From the NCBI RefSeq assembly GCF_000305785.2, contig NC_018868.3, positions 930,001-994,000 of the forward strand: a stretch of DNA of 64,000 nt, in the 5' to 3' direction. The notes under the pieces were generated by a model. It was given only the letters and a program-made list of their open reading frames with translations, had not been told where the DNA came from and made no database searches. Positions 1 through 8,127 of the stretch are shown one piece after another; within the stretch, counting starts at the first letter, position 1; each line of letters starts with the position of its first letter. Source of the DNA: Simiduia agarivorans SA1 = DSM 21679 (GTDB taxonomy: Bacteria; Pseudomonadota; Gammaproteobacteria; Pseudomonadales; Cellvibrionaceae). The translations under genes and the position numbers were made by a program.

Positions 1-1426
1 CCCTGGCATGTGGACCGAAGCCCTGTTTACGGCCATTGCAGGTTTATCACACCCCCACACCCAGTTTGCTACCTTTACCAGCGCCGGCCTGGTCAGGCGG
101 GGCTTACAAGCAGCGGGATTCGAATGTGAAAAAGTCCCGGGATTTGGGCGCAAGCGGGAAATGCTGCGCGGTCAGTTCCGTGCGCTGCCGGATACAGGTC
201 TCAGCAAACTGACCCAGACGACCGCTACTCCCTGGTATCAATACCACAGCCTGCTGCCAAGCGGGCGCGCCGCGGTGATAGGCAGCGGTCTCGCCGGCGC
301 TCACACTGCGCGCGCACTGGCCGAATCGGGCTGGCAGGTAAGTGTATTTGAACGCCACCCAGCACCCGCGCAGGAAGCATCCGGCAATCGGCAGGGCGTG
401 CTTTACGCCAAACTCTCGCCTCAACGCCACCCGCAGGGGCGCATCAATCTGGCCGCCTACCAAATGGCCACCCAGACCTATCAGAAACACTGGCGCGCGG
501 GGCTGGGTGAGCAATGCGGCGTGCTTCAATTGGAAAACGATGAGGACCGGGCCCGGCGCTTTACACGCAATCTGCCCGCCGCTCTGGCACAGGCAGTGGA
601 TCAGGCGAACGCCAGTGCCCTGGCGGGGGTGCCCGTTAGCCAGGCGGCGGTCTGGCTGCCCGAGGCCGGCTGGCTGAACCCTAAAGCCGTGTGCCAGGAT
701 TTACTGACTCACCCGGCCATACAGTGCCAGTTCGGAACCGATATACGCCAATTGACCCAAGCGCCCGACCAACGTTGGCAACTCGAGGGCGAAGTACAAC
801 ACGGCCCATTCGAGCTGGTAGTGGTTTGCTGCGGTACCAGTGCCAACCAATTCGCACAAACCCGGCATTTACCGCTCAAACCTATTCGCGGCCAGGTCAG
901 TCATACCAACGTGCCCCCGGCGCTGACGCCATTAACAACCGTGGTTACCGGCGATGGCTATGTGGCACCGGCGCTGGATAGCACCCTGTGTACGGGTGCC
1001 AGCTTCACGCTCAGAAATCACCACCCCGCGCTGACTGACGCGGATCACGAGGCAAACGTAGGACAATTGCGCGCCCTGTTCGATGTGGCGCTGGAGGTTC
1101 AGGTGCAATCGGGCCGCGTGGGCTTCCGGTGCACAACCCCGGACTACCTTCCGGTCGCCGGACCAATACCCAACATCAATCAACTGGCAGACCATTTTGC
1201 GGGCCTCAGGCGCAACGCCAAAGCCGCGATCGGCGTCAGCGGCTGTTGGCATCAGGGCTTGATGGTCAATACCGGGCTTGGCTCCCGCGGTCTGGCCTAT
1301 GCACCACTCACCGCCCGCCTGGTCGCCGCTCTCGCCGGCGGCCTGCCCCTGCCCGTCCATCAGGATCTGTTAAAAGCATTGTCGCCAGCGCGCTTTGCGA
1401 TCCGTGACCTGATCCGGGGTAAGTGA
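1..1426 (+). CDS. mnmC: MnmC, bifunctional tRNA wobble-uridine modification enzyme (5' end outside window)
   Basis: This is the C-terminal part of the enzyme that finishes 5-methylaminomethyl-2-thiouridine at the tRNA wobble position. The reading frame is open to the window edge, so the true start lies upstream; the methionine at 8 is internal. The first 60 residues match the end of the SAM-dependent methyltransferase domain (ATFTSAGLVRRGLQ, then GFGRKREML). From about residue 88 an FAD-binding oxidase domain begins with a Rossmann motif (IGSGLAGAHTA), followed by a DAO-type fold with late motifs such as GLGSRGLAYAPL. The family normally has about 650 residues; 472 are visible. The oxidase domain removes the carboxymethyl group and the methyltransferase domain methylates the resulting amine. 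Identification is secure from domain order. Confidence 0.95.
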   Translation, partial: PGMWTEALFTAIAGLSHPHTQFATFTSAGLVRRGLQAAGFECEKVPGFGRKREMLRGQFRALPDTGLSKLTQTTATPWYQYHSLLPSGRAAVIGSGLAGAHTARALAESGWQVSVFERHPAPAQEASGNRQGVLYAKLSPQRHPQGRINLAAYQMATQTYQKHWRAGLGEQCGVLQLENDEDRARRFTRNLPAALAQAVDQANASALAGVPVSQAAVWLPEAGWLNPKAVCQDLLTHPAIQCQFGTDIRQLTQAPDQRWQLEGEVQHGPFELVVVCCGTSANQFAQTRHLPLKPIRGQVSHTNVPPALTPLTTVVTGDGYVAPALDSTLCTGASFTLRNHHPALTDADHEANVGQLRALFDVALEVQVQSGRVGFRCTTPDYLPVAGPIPNINQLADHFAGLRRNAKAAIGVSGCWHQGLMVNTGLGSRGLAYAPLTARLVAALAGGLPLPVHQDLLKALSPARFAIRDLIRGK

Positions 1427-1477
1427 TCTACACTCAGACAATGACCACTATTTGAGGACTGACGCCATGCTGTTGCA

Positions 1478-1780
1478 CTGCAGGACGCCCGCCGCACCGA
1501 GCTACCCGCCGGAGTTGATTCTGTTCACAATTACTACGAACTCCAGGTGTTTGATGAAATCGCCCGGCGGGACGAACGCGCGCGAGAAGATGCCGATTTT
1601 CTGGCCGATGTGGCCTGTGTCGCACTCAATCACCTGCCGCCACGTTACATCCGTCACGATGTGGACATGAGTTTTTTCCTTTCGCCTCAAGAGCAGGAAG
1701 AAATGCAGAAAAAAGTCCGCAAGGCAGTCAAGGATGCCTTGCGCTATGTGGCCGAACGCAGCAACCCGGACGGCGCTTAG
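1478..1780 (+). CDS. ComFB-like small protein, start possibly disrupted
   Basis: The frame encodes the late-competence ComFB family pattern: an upstream VHNYYELQVFDEI segment and the central ALNHLPPRYIRHDVDM core, about 80-100 residues in all. Family members are small soluble proteins; some bind cyclic dinucleotides, but no role can be assigned here. The start is the problem. The frame has no ATG, and the first conventional alternative, GTG at 1547, would cut off the conserved HNYYE segment. The only good start signal is GAGGA followed by ATG at 1467, which lies in another frame; one missing base between 1467 and 1480 would join it to this frame. I list the open frame from the CTG at 1478. 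The GTG start or a frameshifted gene are alternatives. Confidence 0.6.
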   Translation: MQDARRTELPAGVDSVHNYYELQVFDEIARRDERAREDADFLADVACVALNHLPPRYIRHDVDMSFFLSPQEQEEMQKKVRKAVKDALRYVAERSNPDGA

Positions 1781-2388
1781 GCCTTGTCAAATAACTCCGG
1801 CGAGCCAGCACCGCAGGCGATAATGGTTTTCATGGCCGCCTCCACCGTCACCGCCGGCAACAATGTGATGCAGCTCGCCGGCAGGTGATAGACAACACCC
1901 GAGGTCGGAATCGGGGCCGTAGGCATAAAAACGGTAAAATCCCCGTTGGGGTGCCTTGCCGTGACAATCACGGTCACAGTCACGGGTGAAGCCTCACCGT
2001 ATATCCGCGCCAATGCCACTTCACCGGACAGCAGACTGCTGGAAGCTCCACCGCCAAAAAATTGCGCCACTACATCGCTGATCGTTTTATAGCCCGGCGC
2101 CACGCGTTTCAATACCCGCTCCACCTGCGAGTGCAACCAGGCGCCAACACTGGTCATCACCAATAATCCGATCAGGCAGAATAAACCCAACATCAGGAAA
2201 AAAACTGCCATATCGGCAATCCCCTGCGGCCATTGGGTCTGGGCGACCAGCATAGCGGTAATCGGTTCCACCAGATCACTGAAAAAACCATAAAACCAGC
2301 GCACCAGCAAAAACAGGATGGTGATGGGCAGCACCACAGTCAATCCACCTAGTAAGGCCAGCCACAGAAATGATTTAATACGCGACAA
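1777..2388 (-). CDS. DUF502 family inner-membrane protein
   Basis: This membrane protein of about 203 residues has the DUF502 layout. A first hydrophobic segment follows RIKSFLWLALLGGL and a second strong transmembrane segment is AVFFLMLGLFCLIGLLVMTS. A conserved soluble C-terminal half has the features GYKTISDV and a late proline-containing pair (FMPTAPIPTSGVVYHLP). The function of the family is not established. I choose the TTG at 2388 because GGGGAG lies at good spacing upstream and because family members normally begin just before the RIK segment. An ATG at 2448 would add 20 residues and would overlap the divergent cyclotransferase gene. The 3' end overlaps the ComFB-like gene by 4 bases, tail to tail. 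Confidence 0.8.
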   Translation of the reverse strand: MSRIKSFLWLALLGGLTVVLPITILFLLVRWFYGFFSDLVEPITAMLVAQTQWPQGIADMAVFFLMLGLFCLIGLLVMTSVGAWLHSQVERVLKRVAPGYKTISDVVAQFFGGGASSSLLSGEVALARIYGEASPVTVTVIVTARHPNGDFTVFMPTAPIPTSGVVYHLPASCITLLPAVTVEAAMKTIIACGAGSPELFDKA

Positions 2389-2407
2389 GACAAATGCTCC
2401 CCAGAGA

Positions 2408-3193
2408 ATGCGCGTGCCTACTTTAATTGCCCTGCTGATATTTGTCATGAGTGCGAGCACATTTGCCGCACCTGTCCCGCTCGAATACCAGATACTGCAC
2501 GAACGCGCGCACCCTCACAGGGCGTTTACCCAGGGCCTGCTGATTCACCGTGGGCAATTCGTGGAATCCTCGGGCCTGTATCGACAATCCTTTGTTCAAC
2601 GTTACCCGGTGACAGACGGCGAGCCCGGATTGGTACGCCACCAATCACGCCGCGACTTCAGCGAAGGTCTGGCGTTTACCGGCAAGCATTATTGGCTGCT
2701 CACCTGGCAGCAGGGGCTGGCGCGCAAGCTCGACGCCGAACTGCGGCCGGTGTCGATCGCGCGCTATCAGGGCGAAGGCTGGGGCCTGACCTTTGATGGC
2801 CGGCAGTTGATCATGAGCAATGGCAGCGCCGAACTGAGCTTTCGCGATCCGGATAGTTTTGAACTCACGCAACAGCTGGCGGTAACGTACAAGAACCAGC
2901 CGTTAAACGCGATTAATGAACTGGAGTTCGCCGAAGGCCTGATCTGGGCCAACGTGTGGTTTTCACCGATGATCTACGCCATAGACCCTGCCAACGGCCA
3001 GGTTGTCTCTACGGTGGATCTGAGCGCGCTGGTGGACACTGAAAACAAGAGTCCGGACGCCGTACTCAACGGCATTGCCTACGACGCCGACGATCGCACC
3101 TTCTGGGTGACCGGTAAACGCTGGCGCAAACTCTATCAACTGCGCATTACACCCGGACCCGGCGCCATCACACAGGCCACCGACGCCCGCTAA
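2408..3193 (+). CDS. Glutaminyl-peptide cyclotransferase, secreted
   Basis: The protein (about 261 residues) matches the plant/bacterial type glutamine cyclotransferase family, a five-bladed beta-propeller that converts N-terminal glutamine to pyroglutamate. Visible family features are HRAFTQGLLI near the mature N-terminus, ESSGLYRQS, EGWGLTFDGRQL, the INELEF..G.IWANVW stretch and LNGIAYD. A signal peptide (MRVPTLIALLIFVMSASTFA) supports the ATG at 2408 and export to the periplasm. The start lies only 19 bases from the proposed start of the divergent DUF502 gene, so the two promoters must lie inside each other's coding or leader regions. The stop overlaps the downstream convergent cyclase gene by 3 bases. 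Confidence 0.88.
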   Translation: MRVPTLIALLIFVMSASTFAAPVPLEYQILHERAHPHRAFTQGLLIHRGQFVESSGLYRQSFVQRYPVTDGEPGLVRHQSRRDFSEGLAFTGKHYWLLTWQQGLARKLDAELRPVSIARYQGEGWGLTFDGRQLIMSNGSAELSFRDPDSFELTQQLAVTYKNQPLNAINELEFAEGLIWANVWFSPMIYAIDPANGQVVSTVDLSALVDTENKSPDAVLNGIAYDADDRTFWVTGKRWRKLYQLRITPGPGAITQATDAR

Positions 3194-4275
3194 CGGACCA
3201 CGAGCGGTTGCCAACGCACGCCGTTGCGGCCGGCTTTCTTAACCCGGTACATGGCGGCATCAGCCTGCCTTAACAACGCATCACTGAGTTCCGCCAGTGG
3301 AATACGGTATGCCTTGGGCTCCCAGCTACACACCCCGATACTCACTGTCAACGGCATGCTTTGTCCCGCCCGGGTTTCCAGGGTGAGCGCTTCAATCTGC
3401 TCGCGCACACGCTCCGCGGTTTCCATCGCCTTGGTCGCATCACAGGCGGGCAAAAGTGCCACAAATTCCTCGCCGCCAAAGCGGGCCAGAAGGTCAGTCT
3501 TGCGCAAGGCCTGCCGGAGCACGCGTGACACTTCACGCAGGCATAAATCTCCGTTGGCGTGACCGTAGTTATCATTGATTTGCTTGAAATGATCCAGGTC
3601 GACAAAGAAGCAACTCAAGGGCTGACCACTGCGCTCTGCGCGGGCCAGCTCAATCCCGAGATCCTGCTCAAACGCGGTTCGGTTGCCCACTTGTGTGAGC
3701 GGGTCCTGCCTGCCCTCATGGCGCAGATGCTCCTGCGTCAGACCATGATTGAGACACAGTGCCAATACGGCACCCAGATGCTCCAGAAAGTCAGTGGCCT
3801 TGTCGGCACTGAAGCGCTCGGGATCAGCCGCGGCCAGGTGCAAACTGCCTTGCAACTGGCCCTTGCAGTAAAGCGGAATGATCGCGGTAGAGCCGACCTC
3901 CGCTGCACCACTGAACAGGCGCGCCTGTGTCAACGGGTCCATCTGCCCCAGAATTGGTGCCCGACTGGCAGCAAAGAGATCATCGAAAAAAGCCTGCTGA
4001 TGGCGGACCTGCACCTTCGGCAACCATTGCCTCAGATTCAAGGCCTCGGTTAACTGCTCCCATTCATACTCGGGGTCGAACAATACCAGGCTGATCGCGG
4101 CCAGATCGAAATGCAAAGGGCCCTGCTTGACCAGCAAATCGAGCAACTCCGGCAGCCGGTCAGCTTCCAGCATACGGAACTCGAACGCATGGAACCGCCT
4201 GGCAATCGCCTGGTTCTCTTCAATTCGTCGGACCAGGCGCTCAATAATTGCCTGTAGCCGCTGAATCTCGCTCAT
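3190..4275 (-). CDS. Diguanylate cyclase with N-terminal DUF484/GAF-like sensor
   Basis: The first 30 residues are a helical, coiled-coil-like lead-in (IIERLVRRIEENQ). Residues about 30-180 resemble the DUF484/GAF-like sensory fold, and residues about 190-355 are a GGDEF domain. The active-site motif reads GGEEF at 267-271, a catalytically competent variant. The product-inhibition I-site is present as RKTD at 258-261, so feedback inhibition by c-di-GMP is expected. There is no transmembrane segment, so the enzyme is cytoplasmic. It should synthesise c-di-GMP from GTP. The gene converges on the cyclotransferase gene and diverges from trhP. The input signal cannot be inferred. Confidence 0.9.
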   Translation of the reverse strand: MSEIQRLQAIIERLVRRIEENQAIARRFHAFEFRMLEADRLPELLDLLVKQGPLHFDLAAISLVLFDPEYEWEQLTEALNLRQWLPKVQVRHQQAFFDDLFAASRAPILGQMDPLTQARLFSGAAEVGSTAIIPLYCKGQLQGSLHLAAADPERFSADKATDFLEHLGAVLALCLNHGLTQEHLRHEGRQDPLTQVGNRTAFEQDLGIELARAERSGQPLSCFFVDLDHFKQINDNYGHANGDLCLREVSRVLRQALRKTDLLARFGGEEFVALLPACDATKAMETAERVREQIEALTLETRAGQSMPLTVSIGVCSWEPKAYRIPLAELSDALLRQADAAMYRVKKAGRNGVRWQPLVVR

Positions 4276-4394
4276 TTATGCCTGACTCCCGATGCCATGA
4301 CCTGTTCACTGATTCAGTTATCGGCCAGGCCTGCAACAGTCTGAAGTGATTGAGGTAGAATAGCCGGCAATTGGTATTTATGTATGAGCGCTAA
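4276..4394. promoter_or_regulatory. Intergenic region between cyclase and trhP with a weak candidate promoter
   Basis: This 119-base gap separates divergent genes. A TAGAAT hexamer at 4356-4361 could be a -10 element for trhP, but the matching -35 (GCAACA at 4333-4338) is poor. No operator-like palindrome was seen. Confidence 0.3.
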
Positions 4395-5705
4395 ATGACT
4401 GAACTACTCTCCCCTGCCGGCACCCTGAAAAGCATGCGTTTCGCGTTCGCCTATGGCGCCGACGCCGTCTACGCAGGCCAGCCGCGCTACAGCCTGCGGG
4501 TGCGCAACAACGAATTCAACAAGCTGGAAAACCTGGCAGCTGCCGTGGAAGAAGCCCACGGCATGGGTAAGCAATTTTATCTGGCCAGCAATATCGCCCC
4601 CCACAATGACAAGGTCAAAACCTATTTGCGTGACCTGGAACCGGTGATCGCCATGCGCCCGGATGCCCTGATCATGTCCGACCCGGGCCTGATCATGCTG
4701 GTCAAAGACCGCTGGCCAGAGCAGGAAGTCCACTTGTCTGTGCAAGCCAATGCGGTGAACTGGGCATCGGTCAAGTTCTGGGGTAAACAGGGGATATCCC
4801 GGGTGATCCTGTCGCGCGAACTGTCCATCGATGAAATCGAAGAGATCCGCCAACAGTGCCCGGAGATGGAACTGGAAGTGTTTGTTCACGGCGCCTTGTG
4901 CATTGCGTATTCGGGCCGTTGTCTGCTGTCGGGCTATATGACTCACCGGGATTCCAATCAGGGAGCTTGCACCAATTCCTGCCGCTGGGAGTACAACGCC
5001 CACGACGCCCGTGAAAACGAACTGGGAGACCTGATCGCGGTCGACAAACCCCAGCTGTTTGATCCCAATGACGAAGTCCAGCCAGTGCTGTTGCAAGAGC
5101 GCTCGCGGCCGGGTGAATACATGCCGGCCTACGAGGATGAGCACGGCACCTATATCATGAACTCCAAAGACCTGCGCGCAGTACAGCACGTGGAGCGCTT
5201 GGTGAAAATGGGCATCCACTCGCTCAAAATCGAGGGGCGCACCAAAAGCCATTATTACGTGGGCAGAACCGCACAAGTCTACAGACGCGCCATCGACGAT
5301 GCCTTGGCAGGCAAGGCGTTCGACATGTCACTGATGGGGGAATTGGAGCACCTGGCCAATCGCGGCTACACGGAGGGCTTTTATCGCCGCCATGTGCCGA
5401 GCGAGTACCAGAATTACACCGAAGGCAATTCCGCCAATGTGAACCAACAGTTTGTTGGCGAGGCGCTGGATTTCAACGGCGAATGGCTCACCATCGAGGT
5501 AAAAAACCGGTTCGAATCCGGTGACACCATGGAGCTGATTACACCCCGTGGCAATCATCGCTTTACTCTGCCGGCAATCGAAAACAAGCAAGGCCAGGCA
5601 ATCGACGCGGCACCCGGCAGCGGACACCGGGTGCGCATTCCGGTCAATCCGGATTGGGTACCGGCTGAGCAGGTGCCTTATCTGATGCTGATGCGCTACC
5701 TCTGA
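4395..5705 (+). CDS. trhP: TrhP (YegQ), prephenate-dependent tRNA U34 hydroxylase, U32 family
   Basis: The 436-residue protein has the complete U32 family organisation. It opens with LLSPAGTLKSMRFAFAYGADAVY and carries the U32 signature around residues 160-180 (EVFVHGALCIAYSGRCLLS), including the two conserved cysteines. The later SLKIEGRTKSHYY block and a C-terminal beta-barrel region also match. The family was once annotated as peptidases. E. coli TrhP hydroxylates wobble uridine on the way to 5-oxyacetyl-uridine, so the role here is tRNA modification. The first ATG begins directly with the family's N-terminal motif. The gene stands alone. Its last 62 bases overlap the end of the convergent oxidoreductase gene. 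Confidence 0.92.
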   Translation: MTELLSPAGTLKSMRFAFAYGADAVYAGQPRYSLRVRNNEFNKLENLAAAVEEAHGMGKQFYLASNIAPHNDKVKTYLRDLEPVIAMRPDALIMSDPGLIMLVKDRWPEQEVHLSVQANAVNWASVKFWGKQGISRVILSRELSIDEIEEIRQQCPEMELEVFVHGALCIAYSGRCLLSGYMTHRDSNQGACTNSCRWEYNAHDARENELGDLIAVDKPQLFDPNDEVQPVLLQERSRPGEYMPAYEDEHGTYIMNSKDLRAVQHVERLVKMGIHSLKIEGRTKSHYYVGRTAQVYRRAIDDALAGKAFDMSLMGELEHLANRGYTEGFYRRHVPSEYQNYTEGNSANVNQQFVGEALDFNGEWLTIEVKNRFESGDTMELITPRGNHRFTLPAIENKQGQAIDAAPGSGHRVRIPVNPDWVPAEQVPYLMLMRYL

Positions 5706-7311
5706 TCAACTGCATGATCTTGTAACCCCGCCAGCCGGCCATCCGGGTGGCGGTCATCACCCCCGCCATCAACGCGCCACCCACACCCGCAGTCACCACG
5801 TCAGCACCGGTGAGGTACAGATTTTTGATGGGCGTTTGCGTGTGCAATCCAATCGCTTTGAAGCGTGCCGGCGTGTGATCCAGCCCGTAAATCTCGCCCT
5901 GCTCGTTCCACTGGAACCATTGGGTTGAGAGCGGGGTCGACAACTCATAAAAATCCAGCGCATCGCGCAAGGCGGGCCGGTGTTTGTACAGCACGGCCAA
6001 CAGCCGCTGGCTGATGAATTCTTTCAGCGCCTCATAATCGTCCCCACGCTTGCCCCACTCGGTACCCAGCCACGCCCTGAATTGTTCCATGCTCCCGATG
6101 GTGACGATTTCGACAGTGGATTTGCCCGGGTAATGCTTGTTCCATTCCGGGTCCTTGGTGGAGGGAAACGAAATATAGATCAGCGGAAAATCGGCTTCGG
6201 GCCTGGCCCGACTGGCTTGCATCTGGGCATCGTGATCGCTGCCCGGGTAGATCCACAAATTGGTGGAGTCCAGTCCCAGTGCTTGGGCGTCGCCTCTAAA
6301 GCCTGCGTAAATACAAAGGTGTGCAGAGGACAGGGGTACCCCCTGAAAATCCTGCTCAAACCGGGCCCGGCTGGCAGCCGGAATCAGACGGTTACGGGTG
6401 GGCATATAACCGGCGTTGCTGACCACCTTGTCGGCGCGGATGACATCGCCGTTAACCAATTTCACCCCGCGCGCTTCGCCTTGCTCGATGAGGATCTGGT
6501 CTACCCCGGCATAGGTGAACACCTCGCCACCCGATTGCTGAATGACCGGAATAATCGATTTGGCAATGGCCCAACTCCCGCCCACCGGATAAGCACCGCC
6601 GGCCAGATAATGCTTCGCCACCATGGCGTGCATGATAAAGGCAGACTCGGAAGGTGGCAGGCCATAATCACCCCATTGCCCCACCAACACCGCTTTGAGC
6701 TTGTGATTTTGCGTCAGCCCATCCAACACCTCTTTGGTGGACTGGAAGCATTCTTTAGGCAGAAACCAACGGCGCAACCGGGCATAAAACCGCCCCAGTG
6801 GCCGGGGCAACGTCAATCCCAGGAAATAGGTCGGCGTCGACTGGCTGAGCCGGGTGATCAGTGCGACATATCGCTCGATGGTTGCGCGCTCTTCGGGAAA
6901 ATGTTTTGCCAGCCGGTTAATAAACTCGGATTTTCCGCTCACAAAGTCAAAGCTTTCATCGCCCAGATGAATCTGATCATACACCTTGCCCATTTCTGCC
7001 CACTGCAGTGCGCCGTCGCTGATGGTATCGAACACCTTGCGCAGCAGACTCCAGGGGCGGTGCACCTCGCCTACGTAATGCACACCCACATCCCACTCAT
7101 AGCCCTGATTTTCATAGCTATGGGTATATCCACCCGCGGTATAGTGCTGCTCTAGGACGCACACTTTCTGGCCGAGCCTGGACAACAAGGCCGCCGTACA
7201 AAGCCCCCCGATACCGGACCCGATCACAATGGCATCGTAATGCTCAGCAGCTCGCCCCGTACGGTAGCGACGCCCGGTACGGACATTACGTGCAGCGGCT
7301 TTCTTGGTCAT
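5644..7311 (-). CDS. FAD-dependent oxidoreductase of the phytoene desaturase / retinol saturase type
   Basis: This 555-residue protein has an N-terminal FAD Rossmann motif (VIGSGIGGLCTAALLSRLG) near residue 28. It continues with the desaturase/isomerase family sequence VLEQHYTAGGYTHSYE and a C-terminal FAD-contact segment (NLYLTGADVVTAGVGGALMAG). The family includes CrtI-type desaturases, CrtISO and all-trans-retinol 13,14-reductases. The substrate cannot be fixed, and no other carotenoid gene is nearby. The ATG at 7311 starts shortly before the FAD motif; an open frame continues upstream but has no family sequence. Two PadR-type palindromes lie in the promoter, so the divergent PadR protein probably represses this gene. 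The 3' end overlaps trhP by 62 bases. Confidence 0.85.
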   Translation of the reverse strand: MTKKAAARNVRTGRRYRTGRAAEHYDAIVIGSGIGGLCTAALLSRLGQKVCVLEQHYTAGGYTHSYENQGYEWDVGVHYVGEVHRPWSLLRKVFDTISDGALQWAEMGKVYDQIHLGDESFDFVSGKSEFINRLAKHFPEERATIERYVALITRLSQSTPTYFLGLTLPRPLGRFYARLRRWFLPKECFQSTKEVLDGLTQNHKLKAVLVGQWGDYGLPPSESAFIMHAMVAKHYLAGGAYPVGGSWAIAKSIIPVIQQSGGEVFTYAGVDQILIEQGEARGVKLVNGDVIRADKVVSNAGYMPTRNRLIPAASRARFEQDFQGVPLSSAHLCIYAGFRGDAQALGLDSTNLWIYPGSDHDAQMQASRARPEADFPLIYISFPSTKDPEWNKHYPGKSTVEIVTIGSMEQFRAWLGTEWGKRGDDYEALKEFISQRLLAVLYKHRPALRDALDFYELSTPLSTQWFQWNEQGEIYGLDHTPARFKAIGLHTQTPIKNLYLTGADVVTAGVGGALMAGVMTATRMAGWRGYKIMQLIRGSASASDKAPAQPVPNPD

Positions 7312-7337
7312 AGTCAGGCCCTTTCTGGCGGAATGGA

Positions 7338-7355
7338 TATGCAAGTTTTTGCATA
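7338..7355. promoter_or_regulatory. Palindrome 1, probable PadR operator
   Basis: This is a perfect 7-base inverted repeat, TATGCAA-gttt-TTGCATA, 27 bases upstream of the oxidoreductase ATG. It matches the second palindrome at 7376-7395 in arms and in its 4-base spacer. The position between divergent genes, one of which encodes a PadR regulator, suggests an autoregulatory operator. Confidence 0.7.
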
Positions 7356-7375
7356 AGATAGCGCTGACACAGCTT

Positions 7376-7395
7376 ATATGCAACAATTTGCATAT
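7376..7395. promoter_or_regulatory. Palindrome 2, probable PadR operator
   Basis: This is a perfect 8-base inverted repeat, ATATGCAA-caat-TTGCATAT, 24 bases upstream of the padR ATG. The centre-to-centre distance to palindrome 1 is 39 bp. Each palindrome lies close to one of the two divergent genes. Confidence 0.7.
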
Positions 7396-7419
7396 CTGAG
7401 ACGTCACCGCCCGAGTACC

Positions 7420-7974
7420 ATGAGCCTCAAACACAGCCTTCTCGTCATGCTGAGCGCCGCACCCGCTACCGGCTACGAACTCAGCCAGCAATTCAAAGGG
7501 GGTATCGGCTTTTTCTGGAATGCCAGCCATCAACAGGTTTATCAGCAGCTGGCACAGATGGCAAAAGACGGCTGGGTGCAATATGAAACCCAAAGCCAAA
7601 CCGATAAACCGGACCGCAAAATATACGCCATCACCAACAAAGGCAGAGAGGCCTTATCACGCTGGCTGAGCACCCCTGTTGCACCCAGCAAATCCAAAGA
7701 TGCCCTGCTGATCAAACTGTTTGCCGGCGAAACGTTGGTATCTGTTGCAGTCCTGCAGGAAGAGCTCAGGCGCCACCGGGCCATTCACCAGAAGAACCTG
7801 GACAAGCTGCTAGTGATCGAACAGGAGTACCGGTCCAAGAGTGCCGCCGAACAACGCGCTCTGCAATTGCCCTACCTGACACTGAGGCGCGGCATTACCG
7901 GCGAAACAGCCTGGATTGCCTGGGCAGATGAAGCCCTGGCCGCACTCAGTGAACAAAAAAACGAATCCCCCTGA
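7420..7974 (+). CDS. PadR family transcriptional regulator
   Basis: The 184-residue protein has an N-terminal PadR winged helix (SLKHSLLVMLSAAPATGYEL, then NASHQQVYQQLAQMAKDGWV and the wing KIYAITNKGREAL). A C-terminal Vir_act_alpha_C-like helical dimerisation domain follows. I choose the ATG at 7420 because the family motif begins immediately after it; the earlier ATG at 7378 lies inside palindrome 2. PadR proteins usually repress genes for detoxification or envelope stress and respond to small aromatic or lipophilic ligands. The effector is unknown here. The likely target is the divergent FAD oxidoreductase and its own gene. Confidence 0.9.
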   Translation: MSLKHSLLVMLSAAPATGYELSQQFKGGIGFFWNASHQQVYQQLAQMAKDGWVQYETQSQTDKPDRKIYAITNKGREALSRWLSTPVAPSKSKDALLIKLFAGETLVSVAVLQEELRRHRAIHQKNLDKLLVIEQEYRSKSAAEQRALQLPYLTLRRGITGETAWIAWADEALAALSEQKNESP

Positions 7975-8086
7975 GTCAGCCGATACCAGACCAAGCGCCT
8001 GGGCATTGCCTGCTGACAGATAGAAGACAAGGCAAGGGCTTGCGAGAAACCATCAGATTACGGCGATGGGCAGGCTTGTGGCATGC

Positions 8087-8098
8087 ACCAGATCTGGT
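8087..8098. repeat. Perfect 12-bp palindrome downstream of padR
   Basis: ACCAGATCTGGT is a perfect palindrome in the 153-base gap between padR and the convergent GDPD gene. It has no loop and no T-run, so it is not a convincing terminator. I see nothing else definite in this gap. Confidence 0.3.
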
Positions 8099-8127
8099 AC
8101 CCCACTGTCAGAAGCGTTACCTGCATA

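Noticed and set aside
4404-5276. 290-residue minus-strand open frame opposite trhP
   Set aside because: It is antisense to a well-conserved gene, His/Gln/Phe-rich without domains, a typical shadow frame.
5980-7155. 391-residue plus-strand open frame opposite the FAD oxidoreductase
   Set aside because: The minus-strand protein has clear family motifs along its length; the opposite frame has none and no ribosome-binding site.
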